From Bicyclus anynana (Eukaryota; Arthropoda; Insecta; Lepidoptera; Nymphalidae), in assembly GCF_947172395.1 (NCBI RefSeq), contig NC_069084.1, positions 19,221,418-19,285,417 of the forward strand: DNA of 64,000 nucleotides, written 5' to 3'. Shown here in pieces: positions 10,521 through 23,698 of this stretch (positions are counted from its first letter, which is position 1; every line of letters starts with the position of its first letter). The notes below the pieces were generated by a model. The model did no database searches, was not told the DNA's origin, and saw nothing but the letters and a program-made list of their open reading frames with translations. The translations under genes were made by a program, and so were the position numbers.

Positions 10521-12084
10521 GCACTTTACCTATGATCGTCGATTCGGACGAATTCTACGACGCCTGAGCCTTTAGATATAATTTAAATTTAGTATATTTT
10601 CTTTTTAATTTTTATAATATGTAGTTATAGATATTTCGGTACGTAGTTTTAATATTATTGTAAAACTTTATAAAATTGAATAAATATATAATACTTATAA
10701 AATAAACTTTTAAATTGAGTTTTGTATTTAATCCTTAACTTTTATTAATTGATATTATTGATATATACTTATCGGATCATTATTCCATGTACTTACACGA
10801 AATAAATATTGTTTATATTAAGTTTGGTATATGTCAACTACCCTATTGCGTGTAGAAGCATCATTTCACAGATACTCTCACTAGGAACACCTGCCTAAAT
10901 GCGCTGCCATGCGCCTGTCAATCCGAGGTGTCGTATTGTCCTGTGTCTTTTGAGCTGTGCTCGCTTGGACCGGCAAGCGTAAGGTAGCAGGAGCATGCGA
11001 CACTATTTTTTACCGACTTCCAAAAAGGAGGAGGTTCTACGTTCGGCTGTATGTATGTTTTTTTTTTCTATTTAGGCACATATTTCTATGAAATTCCTTG
11101 CGTAGCTGGCACGTTGTCTGGATTTTACCTATACTCTCTCTCTATTTTCAAATACGATGTGAATGTGTAGTAACAACAAGTGACCAAGTGTCGCACTAAC
11201 CTGCGGGGTGTTCAGGGGAGGGACGAGACGATTGGATCTTGGGGGCCTGGGTACGCCCATCCGACTGAAACAAAACCGCCTGTTATACTAAGTTTATCAT
11301 TACACGGTAAACAGTGTTAATTAAAACAGTTTTCACAAATTTCTGTAATACATATAATTTATTTTTAGAATTTAAACTATCGTGAATGTTATTCATATTA
11401 AATGGTTATGAAACACCGACGTTGTATCACCAGAGTTTTAGCCGTGTTTCATAATCAATTAACATAGCATTTCATTGAAATCAGATTTATTTTGATATTT
11501 TCTGCAAGTTATATTAACGAGGCGACGCTAACAAATACAACAAAAAATGAACGACCGGACACTGTAGCATGCTCAATAGGTGTTGATTCCATTGAACAAA
11601 ATTAAATTGTACAGAATTTCTTGCGTTATTAATACCAAGGGCGGGTAATAAGCTTTCCGTCATTACAGCTGAAAAGATTCCTTTACTGGCGGGTCAATGG
11701 AAATGTCGGTAGTAATAAACAATGTAGTGCCGCAGGGGAGGGCCGGGCCAGTGGGACAAGTCGAAGGGGTGCTCTATAAACTGTCAGGGGTGTTCGCCGC
11801 CCGGCCAGTAGGTTAGTAGGTATCGGTTTAATTAAACTATCCCACTGAAGCATGGGAATTAATATACGATACCTTACTACGTCTCTGTAATTCTAAGCAG
11901 TATACAACTTGCAGAGCGTATAAACAGAACGACAAATAAATACATATATGTAGATTGTAGATATATAAGTTTATCTTAATATTTAAATACTTAAAACTCA
12001 AAACCGTCATACATAATAATGTGTCTATTTATTTATCTAAATTATATTATAAAGAAAAAAGATTTATCTTTGTATTTTTATGTA
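10521..12084. other. Introns around exon D, mostly unique AT-rich DNA
   Basis: About 11010-11065 carries the insect repeat 'accgacttccaaaaaggagg', also found at about 58250-58300, followed by a T-run. The rest, apart from exon D, shows no gene or clear repeat. Confidence 0.35.
11201..11264 (-). CDS. Exon D of the long split gene
   Basis: Minus-strand exon of 64 bp with strong borders: acceptor 'ggcggttttgtttcag' and donor GCAG then GTTAGTGCG. It starts in phase 0, matching the end of exon C, reads 21 codons (SDGRTQAPKIQSSRPSPEHPA) with no stop, and leaves one base that exon E completes as Gly. Rich in Pro, Ser and Gln, so probably a disordered linker. A second open frame starting RMGVPRPP does not match the neighbouring phases. 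Confidence 0.68.
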
Positions 12085-12247
12085 TGTATGTAATAAATAA
12101 ACCTTAAAACTACTGCACTGGTTTCGAAAACTCTTTCACTAATAGAAAGCTACATTATCAGAAAGTAACATAGGCTATATATTATCCCGGTATTCCCACG
12201 GGAAAAGGTACTACGCGGATGAAACCGTGAGGTTCTGCTTCTCCTAG
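12085..12247 (+). mobile_element. Degenerate Lep1-type Helitron
   Basis: Shows the Lep1 body 'gaaagctacattatc...taacataggctatatatt atcccggtattcc' and ends 'tcctagcag'. The 5' part is truncated or decayed. Confidence 0.5.
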
Positions 12248-12708
12248 CAGACATTCTGTTATTCAAACTACTTCCCTTACATTTATTCATCCATTTTTAT
12301 TTATCAGAATAAAATGTAAATATTCAGAAATCTGAAACACATCAGTAGCTGAAATAAAATTGATCCCATGTCGCCTTACGTATGCAGCGTAGAGCCCCGT
12401 AGAGCTACGTAGCTACGTGATACAGACACCGCGTAGCTATATTTTTTCTATTAGCTTGACAGATGCATTTTTGGAACCCCTTAGTTAGACTTTATTTTAT
12501 GAATTTTTATTTATAGAATAGAAGCAATTTGCACCCCAACTAAACTACTACTTTGCGCAAGTTTATTGTGAAGTAAATAATTCATTTATTGTTCTTCACC
12601 GCGGAAAAAACATTTTTGACTTGGTGGAACGTGGGGCTTTTTCTAAGAATGTTTCTTGCCCTATGTCAATGGTACAAGCGATGGGAAGAAACTATCGCTT
12701 ACGAATAC

Positions 12709-12909
12709 TTTACTATTAATATTATAAAGCTGAAGAATTTGTTTGTTTGTTTGTTTGATTGATTGAACGCGCTAATCTACTGGTCCGATTTGAAAAAATC
12801 TTTCAGTGTTAGATAGCCCATTTATCGAGGAAGGCTGTAGGCTATATATTATCCCCGTATTCCTACGGAAACGGGAACCACGCGGGTAAAACCGCGCGGC
12901 GTCAGCTAG
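12709..12909 (+). mobile_element. Lep1-type non-autonomous Helitron
   Basis: About 200 bp. Runs from 'actattaatattataaagc' through 'gatagcccatttatcgagg' and 'tattatccccgtattcctac' to 'cgcgcggcgtcagctag', followed by T. The CTAG 3' end after a GC-rich hairpin is the Helitron signature; there are no terminal inverted repeats and no target duplication. Confidence 0.75.
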
Positions 12910-15367
12910 TGCTTTACTGTACCGTCCATTAGGTAAATAACTAATGCATTTAATGGTGTTCATTGAGGATCAACACCAATAAATGCCTCAGATATTTACC
13001 TCAAAACCTCTCTCTACTTTTTATTTAGTTACAACTTAACCGACCACTGACCGGGACCGACGATTTAACGAGCCGATGACCAACTGTCCCGGGCTGAGAA
13101 TTTCAACTGAAATGTCTCAGAAGAAAAAAAAGTTTAGTACGTATCCATATATAACATAGCCTAACTCAGAATTCGTACCCTCATGATACGAAACAACAAA
13201 GCCTAACCGCTGGACCAACAAGGCAGTCGATGTCGATATAAACGAAGCCTACTCGTATTTTTATTTTATTCTTTCTTTTTATTTTATTCGACGGCATTCA
13301 GACCATCCCTTTGATAATATAGTGAGCACTGGAACATAACTAAATGACGTTACGTGCTATTTATACGAGCAGATGCGATACAGTGTAACGGAGGCCTTTT
13401 ATATTTGTATGATACAGTATATAGGAGATTTATTAAAAATAACTTTATAAAATGTCATAAATAATTCATTTTTTAATAATTTTTTTGCACCTCCCACATT
13501 ACATATATTTATTGGTTATCTATTTATATTATTTACAAGTAGGTAATTTAATATAATAATATTTTTGGAACGTAGTTCAAGAAATAGCGATGTCGTCCGT
13601 CTATATCTCTCTCCGTGGAGCGTTGAGTCATTCTGTCTTCGAATCTCGTGAAATTAACAGAATCAGAGCCTCAGTTCATTTTAAATATACTAAGTTAATT
13701 CGTTTCATCTCTGCTGAAAAGTGTGAATTATTTTGTTACACATTGGTGTTTTAATTTTTAGTCCACATTCAGTATCACCTAAGAATTTGTCATTGCGTTA
13801 ACTCTTTATAAATAGCAAATGTTTGAAAGCTGACAATTACACGAATAATTGATTGTATTATTTCAGCTAAGAGGGCTGCTGCTTGATGAACTAACAATAT
13901 ATTAGACACTGAAAGGGGACAATCTATTGTATTGCCTGTAGGGGACTCGTCATACCATTATTAAAATTGTTAAATTTATTTTTATAGGTATGGTCTGGTA
14001 TAAAACATAAAACACATTACATAACAAAATTACTGTTGTAATAACGTTAAAAGAGACGTTTAAAAAACGTGCATAAATATACATATTCCTTGACATACTC
14101 GTAAGTAATATACCGCGACCCCGTGTGGCGGGGTCGTGGGGTGCGGGGTCGGCGTAAAATACGCATTTCCCTAACGCCTGATATACAGCGCGGCCGTTTC
14201 CCGAACATTAACTTTTATACGCGCCCTATCAGCGGCTCGTAAACCCTTGCATTGACAGCGCAGGTTTACTGCGGGGTGCGGGTGTGCCTACAATGGATTT
14301 GGTAATCATAAACGAAATAAACAGTGCCAATGAAAATAAAATGAGACCAACTTTGAGGTCATTCAAACAGTACAGCATCACTAAAATTGGACAATATAAC
14401 GCTCGTAAAAGGTGTGCGTGGTCGTACATTAATAGTAGATTATGATATAAGTGCGGTAAGTTGAAAATTACAGCCTAGGCCATATTACAGCTCGAGCCAA
14501 AGGCGAGAGCTATAGTAAGGAAGCAGAGGCTGTAATTATCAAAGCGCACGTATGTCATACGACGTTTTATAACACATTTGCGAGGAAACACATTTTGAAC
14601 GCACTTTCTGAAAATGAATTTGCATCTTTGCCTGTTTTCGTTGTGATGACATTTTGACCTTTTACACAGATACCGAAGTGCACACACCAGCGTTTGTTTT
14701 TTTTAGACAAATGCACCAAAAACAGCCAGTATTAGTAATAAAGTAAATTAATACAGATAAATGGTTGACATTTATTGTCATAATTATTAAAATTAAAGAA
14801 TTAAATGTTTTTATATTATATTTTATCTCACAAAGTTAATTCATAAAATGACGAGCAATTTTGTAACTCTTTGCCAAGATTTAAAAGTATCGTTATTAAA
14901 CGGATGATAAAGTTTTATATTACATTACGGCACATGTGCGTAATGAGATACATTACGATATCGAAATTGGTGAAATAAGCGATAGTTTACGTGCAAATGT
15001 GTTATAAAAATAATAGTAAATTCGTTGACCCGCCGATTCTAAAAAATGATTTGTTAATGTTTAGTTTTTGAGACTTCTCTGAATCTGAAGTTCCGAATGA
15101 GTTCAAATCGTATAATATCAATATAATATACGGCAGAGTAGGTTGTATGTAGTCAAACACTCCCTACCGTTCGACTTCTATTACAGCGGAAGGAAAAACC
15201 TTTCGCGGAAAAGCTTTTATTGCATTTAGCTACAAAGTAGACGCAGCCTTTTAAGCTCTTAACAGCATTTACCTACTTTATTTAGCATAATTTTCAACTC
15301 TACTAGTATTGTTTTCCAGTAAAATTTTACTCTTAGCTTTTACCTGCTTGGTTGTGGACTATGGCAG
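12910..15367. other. Intron sequence with a G-rich hairpin, no gene seen
   Basis: About 14116-14136 folds as 'cgaccccg-tgtgg-cggggtcg', and the next bases give four runs of G (14127-14152). Short open frames at 14229-14687 on the minus strand lack splice sites or recognisable content. Confidence 0.35.
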
Positions 15368-15545
15368 AGGCTAGTTATCGCAGCGAGATTTAGCGTTCCG
15401 GTACGATACCGCTGTACTTGTCGTTGCTATTTGTTTTTTTTTTTATTTTGTACAAGTTAACCCTTGACTACAATCTCACCTGATGGTAAGTGATGATGCA
15501 GTCTAAGATGGAAGCGGGCTAACTTGTTAGGAGGAGGATGAATTT
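15368..15545. mobile_element. Two SINE family a pieces, head to head
   Basis: 15368-15410 reads forward ('ggctagttatcg...gatttagcgttccggtacgat'). From a T-run at about 15433 to 15545 the 3' part reads in reverse ('acccttgactacaatctcac...cttagactgc' on the complement). The two pieces come from the same family as 63360-63681 but from different insertions or a rearranged one. Confidence 0.6.
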
Positions 15546-15682
15546 GCTATTTGTAGAGTAAACTTGTATGTTGTCCAACTCAGTTCGCTATTATTGTACG
15601 TACATCGTAACTGATGAGTTAAGTTAAATTATCGTTAATTACGGTCGGTTGAAGCTAACTTTGTAAACTATTCATCCCCAAA

Positions 15683-15726
15683 TTGTTAAGCTATGAAATA
15701 TTTCACAATATTTCATAGCTTAACAA
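15683..15726. repeat. Perfect 20-bp palindrome with 4-base loop
   Basis: 'ttgttaagctatgaaatatt' at 15683-15702, spacer tcac, then its exact complement at 15707-15726. Both arms match without mismatch. Confidence 0.9.
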
Positions 15727-15741
15727 CAGCTAACATAGGAC

Positions 15742-16080
15742 ATAATCCTACTAATATTATAAATGCGAAAGTTTGTATGGATGTGTGTTTGTTTGGATGT
15801 TTGTTACTCTTTAACACTGCTACTACTAAAGCGATTTAGCTGGAATTTGGAATGGAAATAGATTATACTCTGGATTTACATAGGCTTAATACATACACTT
15901 TTTATCCCGAAAAAATCCATGGATTCCCGAAATTTGCGAAAACCTGATGATTATGATGGTATGAATATTTGTTACTCTTTCACGCCTCGGCTACTAAACC
16001 ATATCACCTGAAATTTGAAGTAGAGATAGATAAGTCTGGATTAACACATAGGCTTCTTTTCATCCCTATACTATTATGTA
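15742..16080 (+). mobile_element. Two tandem partial Helitron-like repeats
   Basis: Starts 'ctactaatattataaatgcg'; contains 'gcgatttagctggaatttgg' and 'ctggatttacataggctt' (first copy) and 'ctggattaacacataggctt' (second copy, from about 15950). The same family occurs at 18066-18290, where it ends CTAG. Confidence 0.55.
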
Positions 16081-18065
16081 ACAAGTATAGATTTCGATTT
16101 CGATTTAAACAGAGACTTTCTTTATCTGTTGTAATGTATAGACCTTAGACACCGATCCCCGCACTGTCGGCACAGAGCTCCGGGTCCATACACACGAGCA
16201 CAAGCAGGGATCTAGTGAACTGTTACTGAGGGATTAGGATCCACCTATTTTGTAGTGTTTAGCTTTATTTGAGACTGAGATAAACCTTATACTGACGCAA
16301 CACTTTTGAAGAAATATACGGCGGATTTTAAAAAGAACTAATACTATTCTGGGTGTGAAAAACAATTCAAATAAAGCATATTATAATGATATTTAACCCC
16401 CGATTCAACAAAGAGGGACGTTTGAATATATCTTTATGTGGCATCACATCTCATAAACGATCGACATGTTTCTCAGCTATACCTACGTATTTGTATTATG
16501 ACGTAATATGAACAAATCCTGAAAGAAAAGTCAATTGGTACTCTAGCATTAAAACACAATATGATTTATACTAAAGCTTTGAACTTCTGTTAATTATATT
16601 ATAGATAAGCCCACGACGTCATCCGCTACAATGAGCCTGATACAGATATATTCTTACGGCAGATAAAACCGTGGCTCATAGCTAGCGAAGATGTACTCCA
16701 AGTGTATGTATTACCACTACATGTTAATCCGCTGAAGCTGTAAACATAAACAATGACCGCGCGCCGCCCGTGTGGGAGAACTTCATTACAATATTCATAA
16801 TTTTCAATTACTATTCGTACACAACGGCTGCGAAGGATTAATTACAGTACACTCGCTCTGCGCCAGGTGTTGTGTGACTGTCGGGTATCGAAGTCCTATG
16901 AATAAACTAATTATTTTGCTTTTGACAATAAAACCTGACGAGTCTGCAGGGCAAATTTTTTTTACATTATAAAGCCTTTGGCTGCAATAATGCCTGGAAA
17001 AGCATTTCATAGCTTCGCTATGTGAATCAGGCACGAAGAGCTTCGTACGAGTCCAAGAGACATTAACTACGAAGATTATGGATGCAGAGCACTGCGATGC
17101 CTGGCAATTTTATGGTAAAAAGGTGAAGAAGGAACTAGATCGAAAAGTTCCTGTTTGTGGGCACTCCCCGACATAAATGTAGAAAACCGACAGTCAGACA
17201 ATCTTTCGGCGATGCTCCAGCGGTTGCAATTTAGGGACTCTTTTTTTATCCAAAAAATACAATCATGAACGAAATCACACAAATAAATTGGATTAAAGGC
17301 GCTTTTCTATCAGTCGATTTATTTTTTAATCTATTTAGAACCGTGTTTAAAGCCACTAGGTTATAGGTTTATACCGCTTTTGTCCGCCGTCGGTCGGAGG
17401 GTAGAATGCAAAGTTTTCTATTGAGATGCAAATTGTGTGCCGTTAATTCGAATTAATGTTCTGCGCCAGTTAGCGCTAGTCACTGGAGCCTCTGATTGAT
17501 ATCTTGTTAGTTTATTTTGTTTATTTTAGGCGACAAGTTAGCGCATGCCGGCGATCTCACGTAGGGTTGCCGATCTTATACAAAATCAATTGTGTACAAT
17601 CAGCTACAAAATATTATAAAAATAGTAAACATCACAACACTAATTCGCCAATGCCGCCCTGCATTGGAATAACAAATCGAATCCTCATAAAGTTACTTAG
17701 GTTATTAAGTATATACATTTTACAGTAGATTTTTAGAGGTTAATCATAATAATTACGCCAGGACATTATTTTGATCGGACAATCTGTATAGGTTACCTAC
17801 TCGTGATGGATATTACTTTAAAAAATTTCGTCCTCGTGATGGAAACTCTTATAAATGGAAAACAACTCCATCATATATTTTAGTAACAGTTAACAGCTTC
17901 TGCAACACGCAGCGTGAACTCTAATAATGCTCCGCTCCTGTTGCTCGTAGTGGCAAGCGTTATATAAACAAACACATAGCCGACCTCCAATAATAGACTA
18001 ACACGAAAATAATTTCTTAATTAGATGTAATAGTTCCTAAGATTAGAGCATTCTACCAAATAAAT
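16081..18065. other. Intron sequence, nothing recognised
   Basis: Roughly 2 kb of AT-rich DNA. Open frames at 16772-17282 and 17504-17728 have AT-driven codon use, no splice context and no motif I know. Confidence 0.3.
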
Positions 18066-18290
18066 AAACTCTTTAGCTTTATAATAAAGGCTAAAGTTTG
18101 TGTGTATAAATGTGCATGTTTGTTTCTCCTTTGCGTTGCTACTACTGAAGTGATTTGGCTAAAATTTGGAATGGAAATAGATTTTACTCTGGATTAATAC
18201 ATAGGCTTTTCATCTCCGTAAAATCCATAGTTCCCGCGGGATTTGTGAAAAACTGAATTCCACGCGTTAGAAGTCGCGGGCGTCCGCTAG
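18066..18290 (+). mobile_element. Helitron-like element, second Lep1 subtype
   Basis: Runs from 'tagctttataataaaggc' through 'ctactactgaagtgatttgg' and 'gaatggaaatagatttt' to 'gaagtcgcgggcgtccgctag', followed by T. CTAG end and GC-rich 3' stem as in the other copies, but the middle differs from the 12709 type. Confidence 0.65.
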
Positions 18291-18909
18291 TATTCGTATA
18301 AATATAAAAGCAATGTCCGTATCACTTTGACGCCTGGCAAACCTTTCATAGCAAGTTCTCATTACACCTCGTCCTCATGCGACCACAGCACTTCACGGGA
18401 ACATTTTAATGAATTCATTTGAATGGCTGCCTCATATAAAATGAATGCAAGTTGAATGCACTCCGCGTTACATGCAGGTAAAGTAATAAGGAATGGTGTC
18501 ATGCAAAAATAATTACAAGCTATTTTATGTGGGTATATTCACAACATCAGTCGGAAAATATTCACACAGGAGTGTGGTGTTTCCAATTAATTCCAATTAG
18601 CAAGTTGGAGGTAACGGCGTACTGGTGAGATTCAAATAGACAGGAGAGTAACCGCAGGGTAGCGTTGGGCTCGTTCGTTATATCTACTGAACTGAACCAA
18701 TTAGAGAAACCTTTAAGTGAAATAACCAAATATCATATCTTAATAATTACAACTGAATACGCATACCTATTTGTGTGTACACATCGCCCGGTACAATTCT
18801 ATGTGTATAAATTAAATATTTTTGTCTAGCGTGATTTTATACTCCGGCCGCTAGTTAATAATGCCACTTTAGCAAAGAATACATGTACGTACAAGTAATT
18901 TATTCAGCA

Positions 18910-19073
18910 CTAGCAGACATCGCGCGGCTTCACCCGTGTGTGTCCCGTTCCCGTAGGAATGCGGAAATAAAGTAAATTAATGGACTCATCACTGATGTAG
19001 TAACCTCGACTAAGTAGTTTCAGAGCATATTCAATGCAAACAAACAAACAATCAAATCTTTATAATATTAGTT
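18910..19073 (-). mobile_element. Lep1-type Helitron
   Basis: On the complement it begins near 'aatattataaagatttg' with a (gttt)n run and ends 'cgcgcgatgtctgctag' at 18910. Moderately diverged. Confidence 0.65.
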
Positions 19074-19153
19074 TAAATTACAGCATTAAAGAAACAGTGG
19101 ATTTTTTTTTTGGTTAAACAGTCCCCAATCCTAATCAGCACCTCTTGTAAATC

Positions 19154-19490
19154 TTGGATAGAAAGGAAAAAAGCGCTGAAATATCTAGAAAAAAATATAT
19201 TAATCAGTTTTCAAGTGTCACTAGATCATCGACACGGCGCGTAAATCCTTACAATGTCGAGTGTTTGTGTGTGGAGGCGAGGCAGGCTCTCGGGCGCCCT
19301 CTCGGGGAACTATTGAGAGCGAAGGACTTTGTTTACGTTCGTGAGGAGGCGACGGTCACGGGCGGCCTGACATTGGATCACCTCTACAATCACATTGACG
19401 TAGGTGCACATCTCGAGGACTGCATCGATGGTCTAGTGGTTAGTATGGGCGGTTATAGACCTTGAAGTCTTCGGTTTGTGTTCAAATCAA
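19154..19490 (+). other. Coding-like segment joined to a tRNA-like SINE head
   Basis: An open frame from about 19157 to 19465 contains a GC-rich part (19250-19408) reading EARQALGRPLGELLRAKDF... and ...LTLDHLYNHID, followed by GTAGGT, which would fit a donor. From about 19424 the DNA becomes a tRNA-derived SINE head ('tcgatggtctagtggttag...gaagtcttcggtt'), so the frame's C-terminal part is repeat sequence. The GC-rich part may be an exon relict or transposon coding fragment; I cannot choose. Confidence 0.3.
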
Positions 19491-20147
19491 ATAAATTCGT
19501 TTATTTTAATTGGCTATTACACTAAAAGTCAAGAGTGTCAGTGAGTACCACTGTAGTGACTCTACCACTTGTTCTAAACGCACATTGTGTTGAGCAAAGC
19601 CAAAAAGCTCAGCAGATGCTCTTTTAAAATAAATGTAACACGTTACAATTTACAGCCATTTTGGATTTCTCCGTCCATGGAGCTATCTGTAACAGTCGAG
19701 TATTGGGAAGTTGGTGGAGCCACAATCGTTTTACGTGGATCGCATTCCCATTAAAAAAGTTTGCTAGATGGCTAGCCTTAAGATGAAGTTGGCAGCCGTG
19801 GTTAAAACCGTTTGAAAAAGAAATTTCCATTATTTGCGTCTTCTAATGCTTACCCTAATCAAAGTCTTTGTGGCAAAGTTTCCAACAAAACTAGTTGTAG
19901 TTGCGATAATACCTACTAACGAAGGTTCGACGGCAAATATTTGATGTGCGGTAAGGCGCCCTATACGGGTAGGCGCCAACTTCGGCAAAACTTATGTACA
20001 CACGTGTTTGGAAATCATAATAACATAGTAAACAATATAAGTATAAGAAATAAACACATCTATATGTAGTAATATTATAAAGAGGTTGCATATCTGTGAC
20101 CCCCTACAACCGCAGTGGTTAATCTGAGGATCTACTACTCGTAATAG
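19491..20147. other. Intron sequence, nothing recognised
   Basis: AT-rich. Short minus-strand open frames (19624-20091) show no supporting features. Confidence 0.3.
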
Positions 20148-20463
20148 GACCAATGCAAAAACTCAACATCTCGAAAAGACTTTCCACTACCTGCCTTAAG
20201 AGGATCCTCGAGTACTTCGGTCACATTGCCAGGAGAGAAGGAGATAACTTAGAGAAACTTGTTATCACTGACAAAGTGGAACGGAAGAAGACGGACTCAA
20301 GGACGTAGCCCGATGCGTTGGTCCGATCAAATCCGCACCACTCTCGATACAAAAGTACACGAAGCTCTACAAGTCGCGAAAAGCCGAGCCGCATGTCGCG
20401 ACATCGTGCGGGAAAATGTCGTGAATGTGTGATAGATCACGACCCTCAGTAATGAGGAACACG
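20148..20463 (+). pseudogene. LINE reverse-transcriptase C-terminal remnant
   Basis: In translation, stretches such as LKRILEYFGHIARREGDNLEKL are followed by 'RSNPHHS' and 'SREKPSRMSRH' after frame changes. This is the layout seen after the reverse transcriptase in many insect non-LTR retrotransposons (FGHI.RR...E.L...). Stops and shifts break the frame, so it is a dead 3' fragment. Clade not determined. Confidence 0.5.
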
Positions 20464-20488
20464 ATGCGGAGAGAGAGACTACTCGTTA

Positions 20489-20580
20489 ACGAAGTTTAAA
20501 AAATTCTTTTACCAATAGAAAGTCACACTATTTTTGTGGGAACGGGAACTACGCGAGTAAAAACCCGACGCTTCTACTAG
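20489..20580 (+). mobile_element. Truncated Lep1-type Helitron
   Basis: Carries 'aaaattcttttaccaatag', 'gtgggaacgggaactacgcg' and the end 'cttctactag'. The middle is deleted. Confidence 0.5.
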
Positions 20581-22983
20581 AACATAATATAATAAAGTCA
20601 CATCACACAAAAGTATTATTGTTTGTTCCATTTTGTCAGAGATGATCCTCAACATTTCAGTGAAACAACCAATATATGTTGTAAAAATCAGATTATTTAA
20701 GACTTGAATTTTCAATGACTTTTTAATAATTTTGTTCTCTATGTGCGTAGTGAATTAAGTTAGGATTCTCCTTCAGTTTAATGAAATAACTCAAATATGT
20801 ATATTTTTTATATTTTCACACTTGCAGCTTTTCAGGATTCTCCTAATTTACTTTTATATTATGAAATGTTTTCTTAAAAAAGATGTTCCAGATCGAAAGC
20901 CACCTTGAGCTACCACATACAATTTATTACGACCTAGACAAAGTTATTTGAGAACTAGGTACCTACTTATAAGGCAGGGACATTGCTTGCCTTACTGTTG
21001 ATGGTTGTTGAAAAATTGTCAGCAGCCTTTCTGATTTTTAGGAAAAAAATATATTTCTTTTTATTAAATTCCACGTATCTTATACAATGTACATAATTAT
21101 TTTTAATGGATAAGCTCTAATTTCAAGGTACGTAGTATTTACATATCGATTTACTGTGTTTACTCAACGAGCCCTGAGCCCTGAGCCCTGAGCAGGCTCG
21201 AGCGATGACGTCGTCAAACAAATTCGCAAATCCAAATAAACTCCAAGATATCGTACAAACAAAATCACCCCGATATTATTTGGTTGACAAATTAAATTGA
21301 CCCGGAATTTGCGTCAATTGAGAGCGCTTGTTTACGTGCCGGGGTGAGGGGTGGGCCGGGGTAGAGGGGCAGGAGGAGGGGGCTGATGAGATCCGCTATT
21401 TGATTTAGATTTACGTCGCAGTGTGATCACTTATCGGTCTGTATCGGGAGGAGCACGCAGTTAACGAAAGGTCCGAAACGATTGGTGACATCTGACACCG
21501 CCACCAGTCCATCATCATCTATCCAGTACGACCGTAAATCGAGCCTTATTATCAGTTTATTTTAATGGCTCACAACATGACCAAACGGCTCTACCGTGAC
21601 CATTTTTGTTACTATGCATTTCTCTATTTCAATCTGAAGTATTTTCTTGTTTCGTTCTTTTTACGTAGTCGGGTTTTTAAACTTAATTTTTTATTGAAAT
21701 TGTAATCTTGTATCCAATATGACATATTCAGATTTTCCGATACGCTGAAGACCGGAACAAGTGGAGGCGCATCGCAGGGGCTGTTTTAGCCAAAGAAAAT
21801 TCCAGAGTCATCAACCAGGACCACTCTGTCAACGACTAAGGAGGAGTAGGATCTAATCTGACAGGGTCACTAATTATTATTATCATTAATCGCCACAGGT
21901 CATAAAGCAATAACATGAACGTTCTGCGGCGCGTCTGCTGTCGTATGAAATAACTATTTTAACAAATGTAGTTATGATGTTGTCGACAAGCTGTTAGCGT
22001 GTTGAAGTGAATCGTCCGCAGCGCAGTGGCGGACTACCCGCAGAAATCAATATTCCTGACTCCCAATCAGTAGTGCAGTGTTGATCGCTGCACTACTGTA
22101 ATAAATAAGCGCGCCAGCTAATTGCTTGTTTGGACTTGTGCAGTCTGCCCGCACCACCCCGCACCGTACCGTACCGTACCGCACCGCACCGCCCGGCGCG
22201 AAACGGCCGTCGAGTTTTAATTGCTAAAAAGTTACCCTTGTTAACTGTTAACTGTTTCAGGTTTATTTCATATTTCAGCTACACGTGGAGTGTTGATAAC
22301 ATGTTAAAAGTACAGGAAAGTATCGTTGAGTTTGTTTTAAATTTACAGCTACTCGACCGTTATGTGAAATAGCAGTCAAGCGCGACCCAATTTCTTAGTA
22401 AAAAAAAGTTAAAATCTTCTATGTATGTACTTAATGAAGAAAAGTTTTTTTCAATCTGACCTTTGTCGTTTTTATTTTGTGGAAAATAGAAGGTAATTTA
22501 ATGATTTTTGGGCAAATAACGCCTGTTTCTTTTTAATACTTTTGTTGTCGTCACGAAACATTGCTGTGTTTCTTTATAGATGGTTTATAATCGTGAAGTT
22601 ATTTGAAATTTTTAGTTTTCTGCGGAATTCAAATTTTGCAAATTTTCCGGAAATATCAGAAAACGAAGTAAGTCGTTCTTTAGTTAGTGTGACCAAGGAA
22701 AATAAGGAATCATTTTTACGTACATAAACATAGATAGATAAAGACTTTAGCGTCATACTGTCAGTGTACAGTATACACCGGCTAATCAGCAGAGGCGGAG
22801 GCATCAAAGGCGAATGTGTTAGAGCGGGCATCGAATTCAGGCCGTTCGGTGAGGCGCGTAATTCGCTTAGTGCCGGCCCGCTGCAGCCGAGTGTGTGATC
22901 CGATGAACGTTACACGAACCGTACAAGCACTTCTCGATAATACAACTTTGCAAATCAATTAACAACTAAACAAATGTTCTGGT
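20581..22983. other. Intron sequence with short tandem repeats
   Basis: 21172-21197 is three copies of 'gagccct'. 21341-21383 is G-rich with several GGGG runs. 22157-22192 is a (ccgta)/(ccgca) microsatellite. Around 22735-22900 is GC-richer DNA of unknown origin. No exon with consistent phase was found. Confidence 0.35.
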
Positions 22984-23076
22984 TTTTTTTTTATCCAATG
23001 ACAAGTCAAAGTGCGACCTCTTGATGCTAGTGTGCAGTCTACGATGGAAGCGGGCTCTTCTAGATAAGTCATTTGG
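22984..23076 (-). mobile_element. Diverged SINE family a tail
   Basis: T-run followed by the reverse of the family a 3' part; 'gtgcagtctacgatggaagcgggct' is the diagnostic piece. Much of the rest is mutated. Confidence 0.45.
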
Positions 23077-23698
23077 AATATTTAGGTAGGTAGACCGGGA
23101 GCCGCAGCAGAAAAAGCTGAAACCGGTAAGTGGCTCAAGTATGCCTCTCTGACAGAGAGTTACATATTTGTACCTTTTGCCGTGGAGACCCTTGGGCCAT
23201 GGGGTCGCAGTGCCAAAAAATTTTACCGAATAATTTCACCGCGGTTAGTTGCCTCGACTGGTGACAGAAGGTGAAACTACGCTGCATCGGACTAGGATGC
23301 TAAATTTCTTTGCGGTAAGTCTAAGTTAGCTATAGTAATCAGTAAGGTAAGTCTGGGCTAATTTAGGAAATATAAAATTGTTATCTGATCCGTGCTGGGT
23401 ATCGAACCCCACTATCGACAACTACTGCACTGCCTAAGCTAGTCAGAGGCTGGTTGTTAAAACTGGGCACAAACATGTTGCAATAAAAAAAGTACAAAGT
23501 AAAAATGTCAATCACTAGTTTCGTGTTCCTCAAACGCGTGCCGCTGCAGGGAAAAGTTCAACGGATAACGAGGGTAGTTTCATTATTTGAGCAGCTAACA
23601 ATGAAGAATTATATTTTATGTTAACGTCTGAATTGCAGAACACCAACTCCGAAATTAGTCATTTCGGAGGATTTCATACATTTTAAATTTAGTATAGC
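23077..23698. other. Intron sequence with a tRNA-like fragment
   Basis: About 23380-23450 reads on the minus strand like a SINE head ('gggtatcgaaccccac' is an inverted B-box). Otherwise nothing recognised. Confidence 0.35.
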
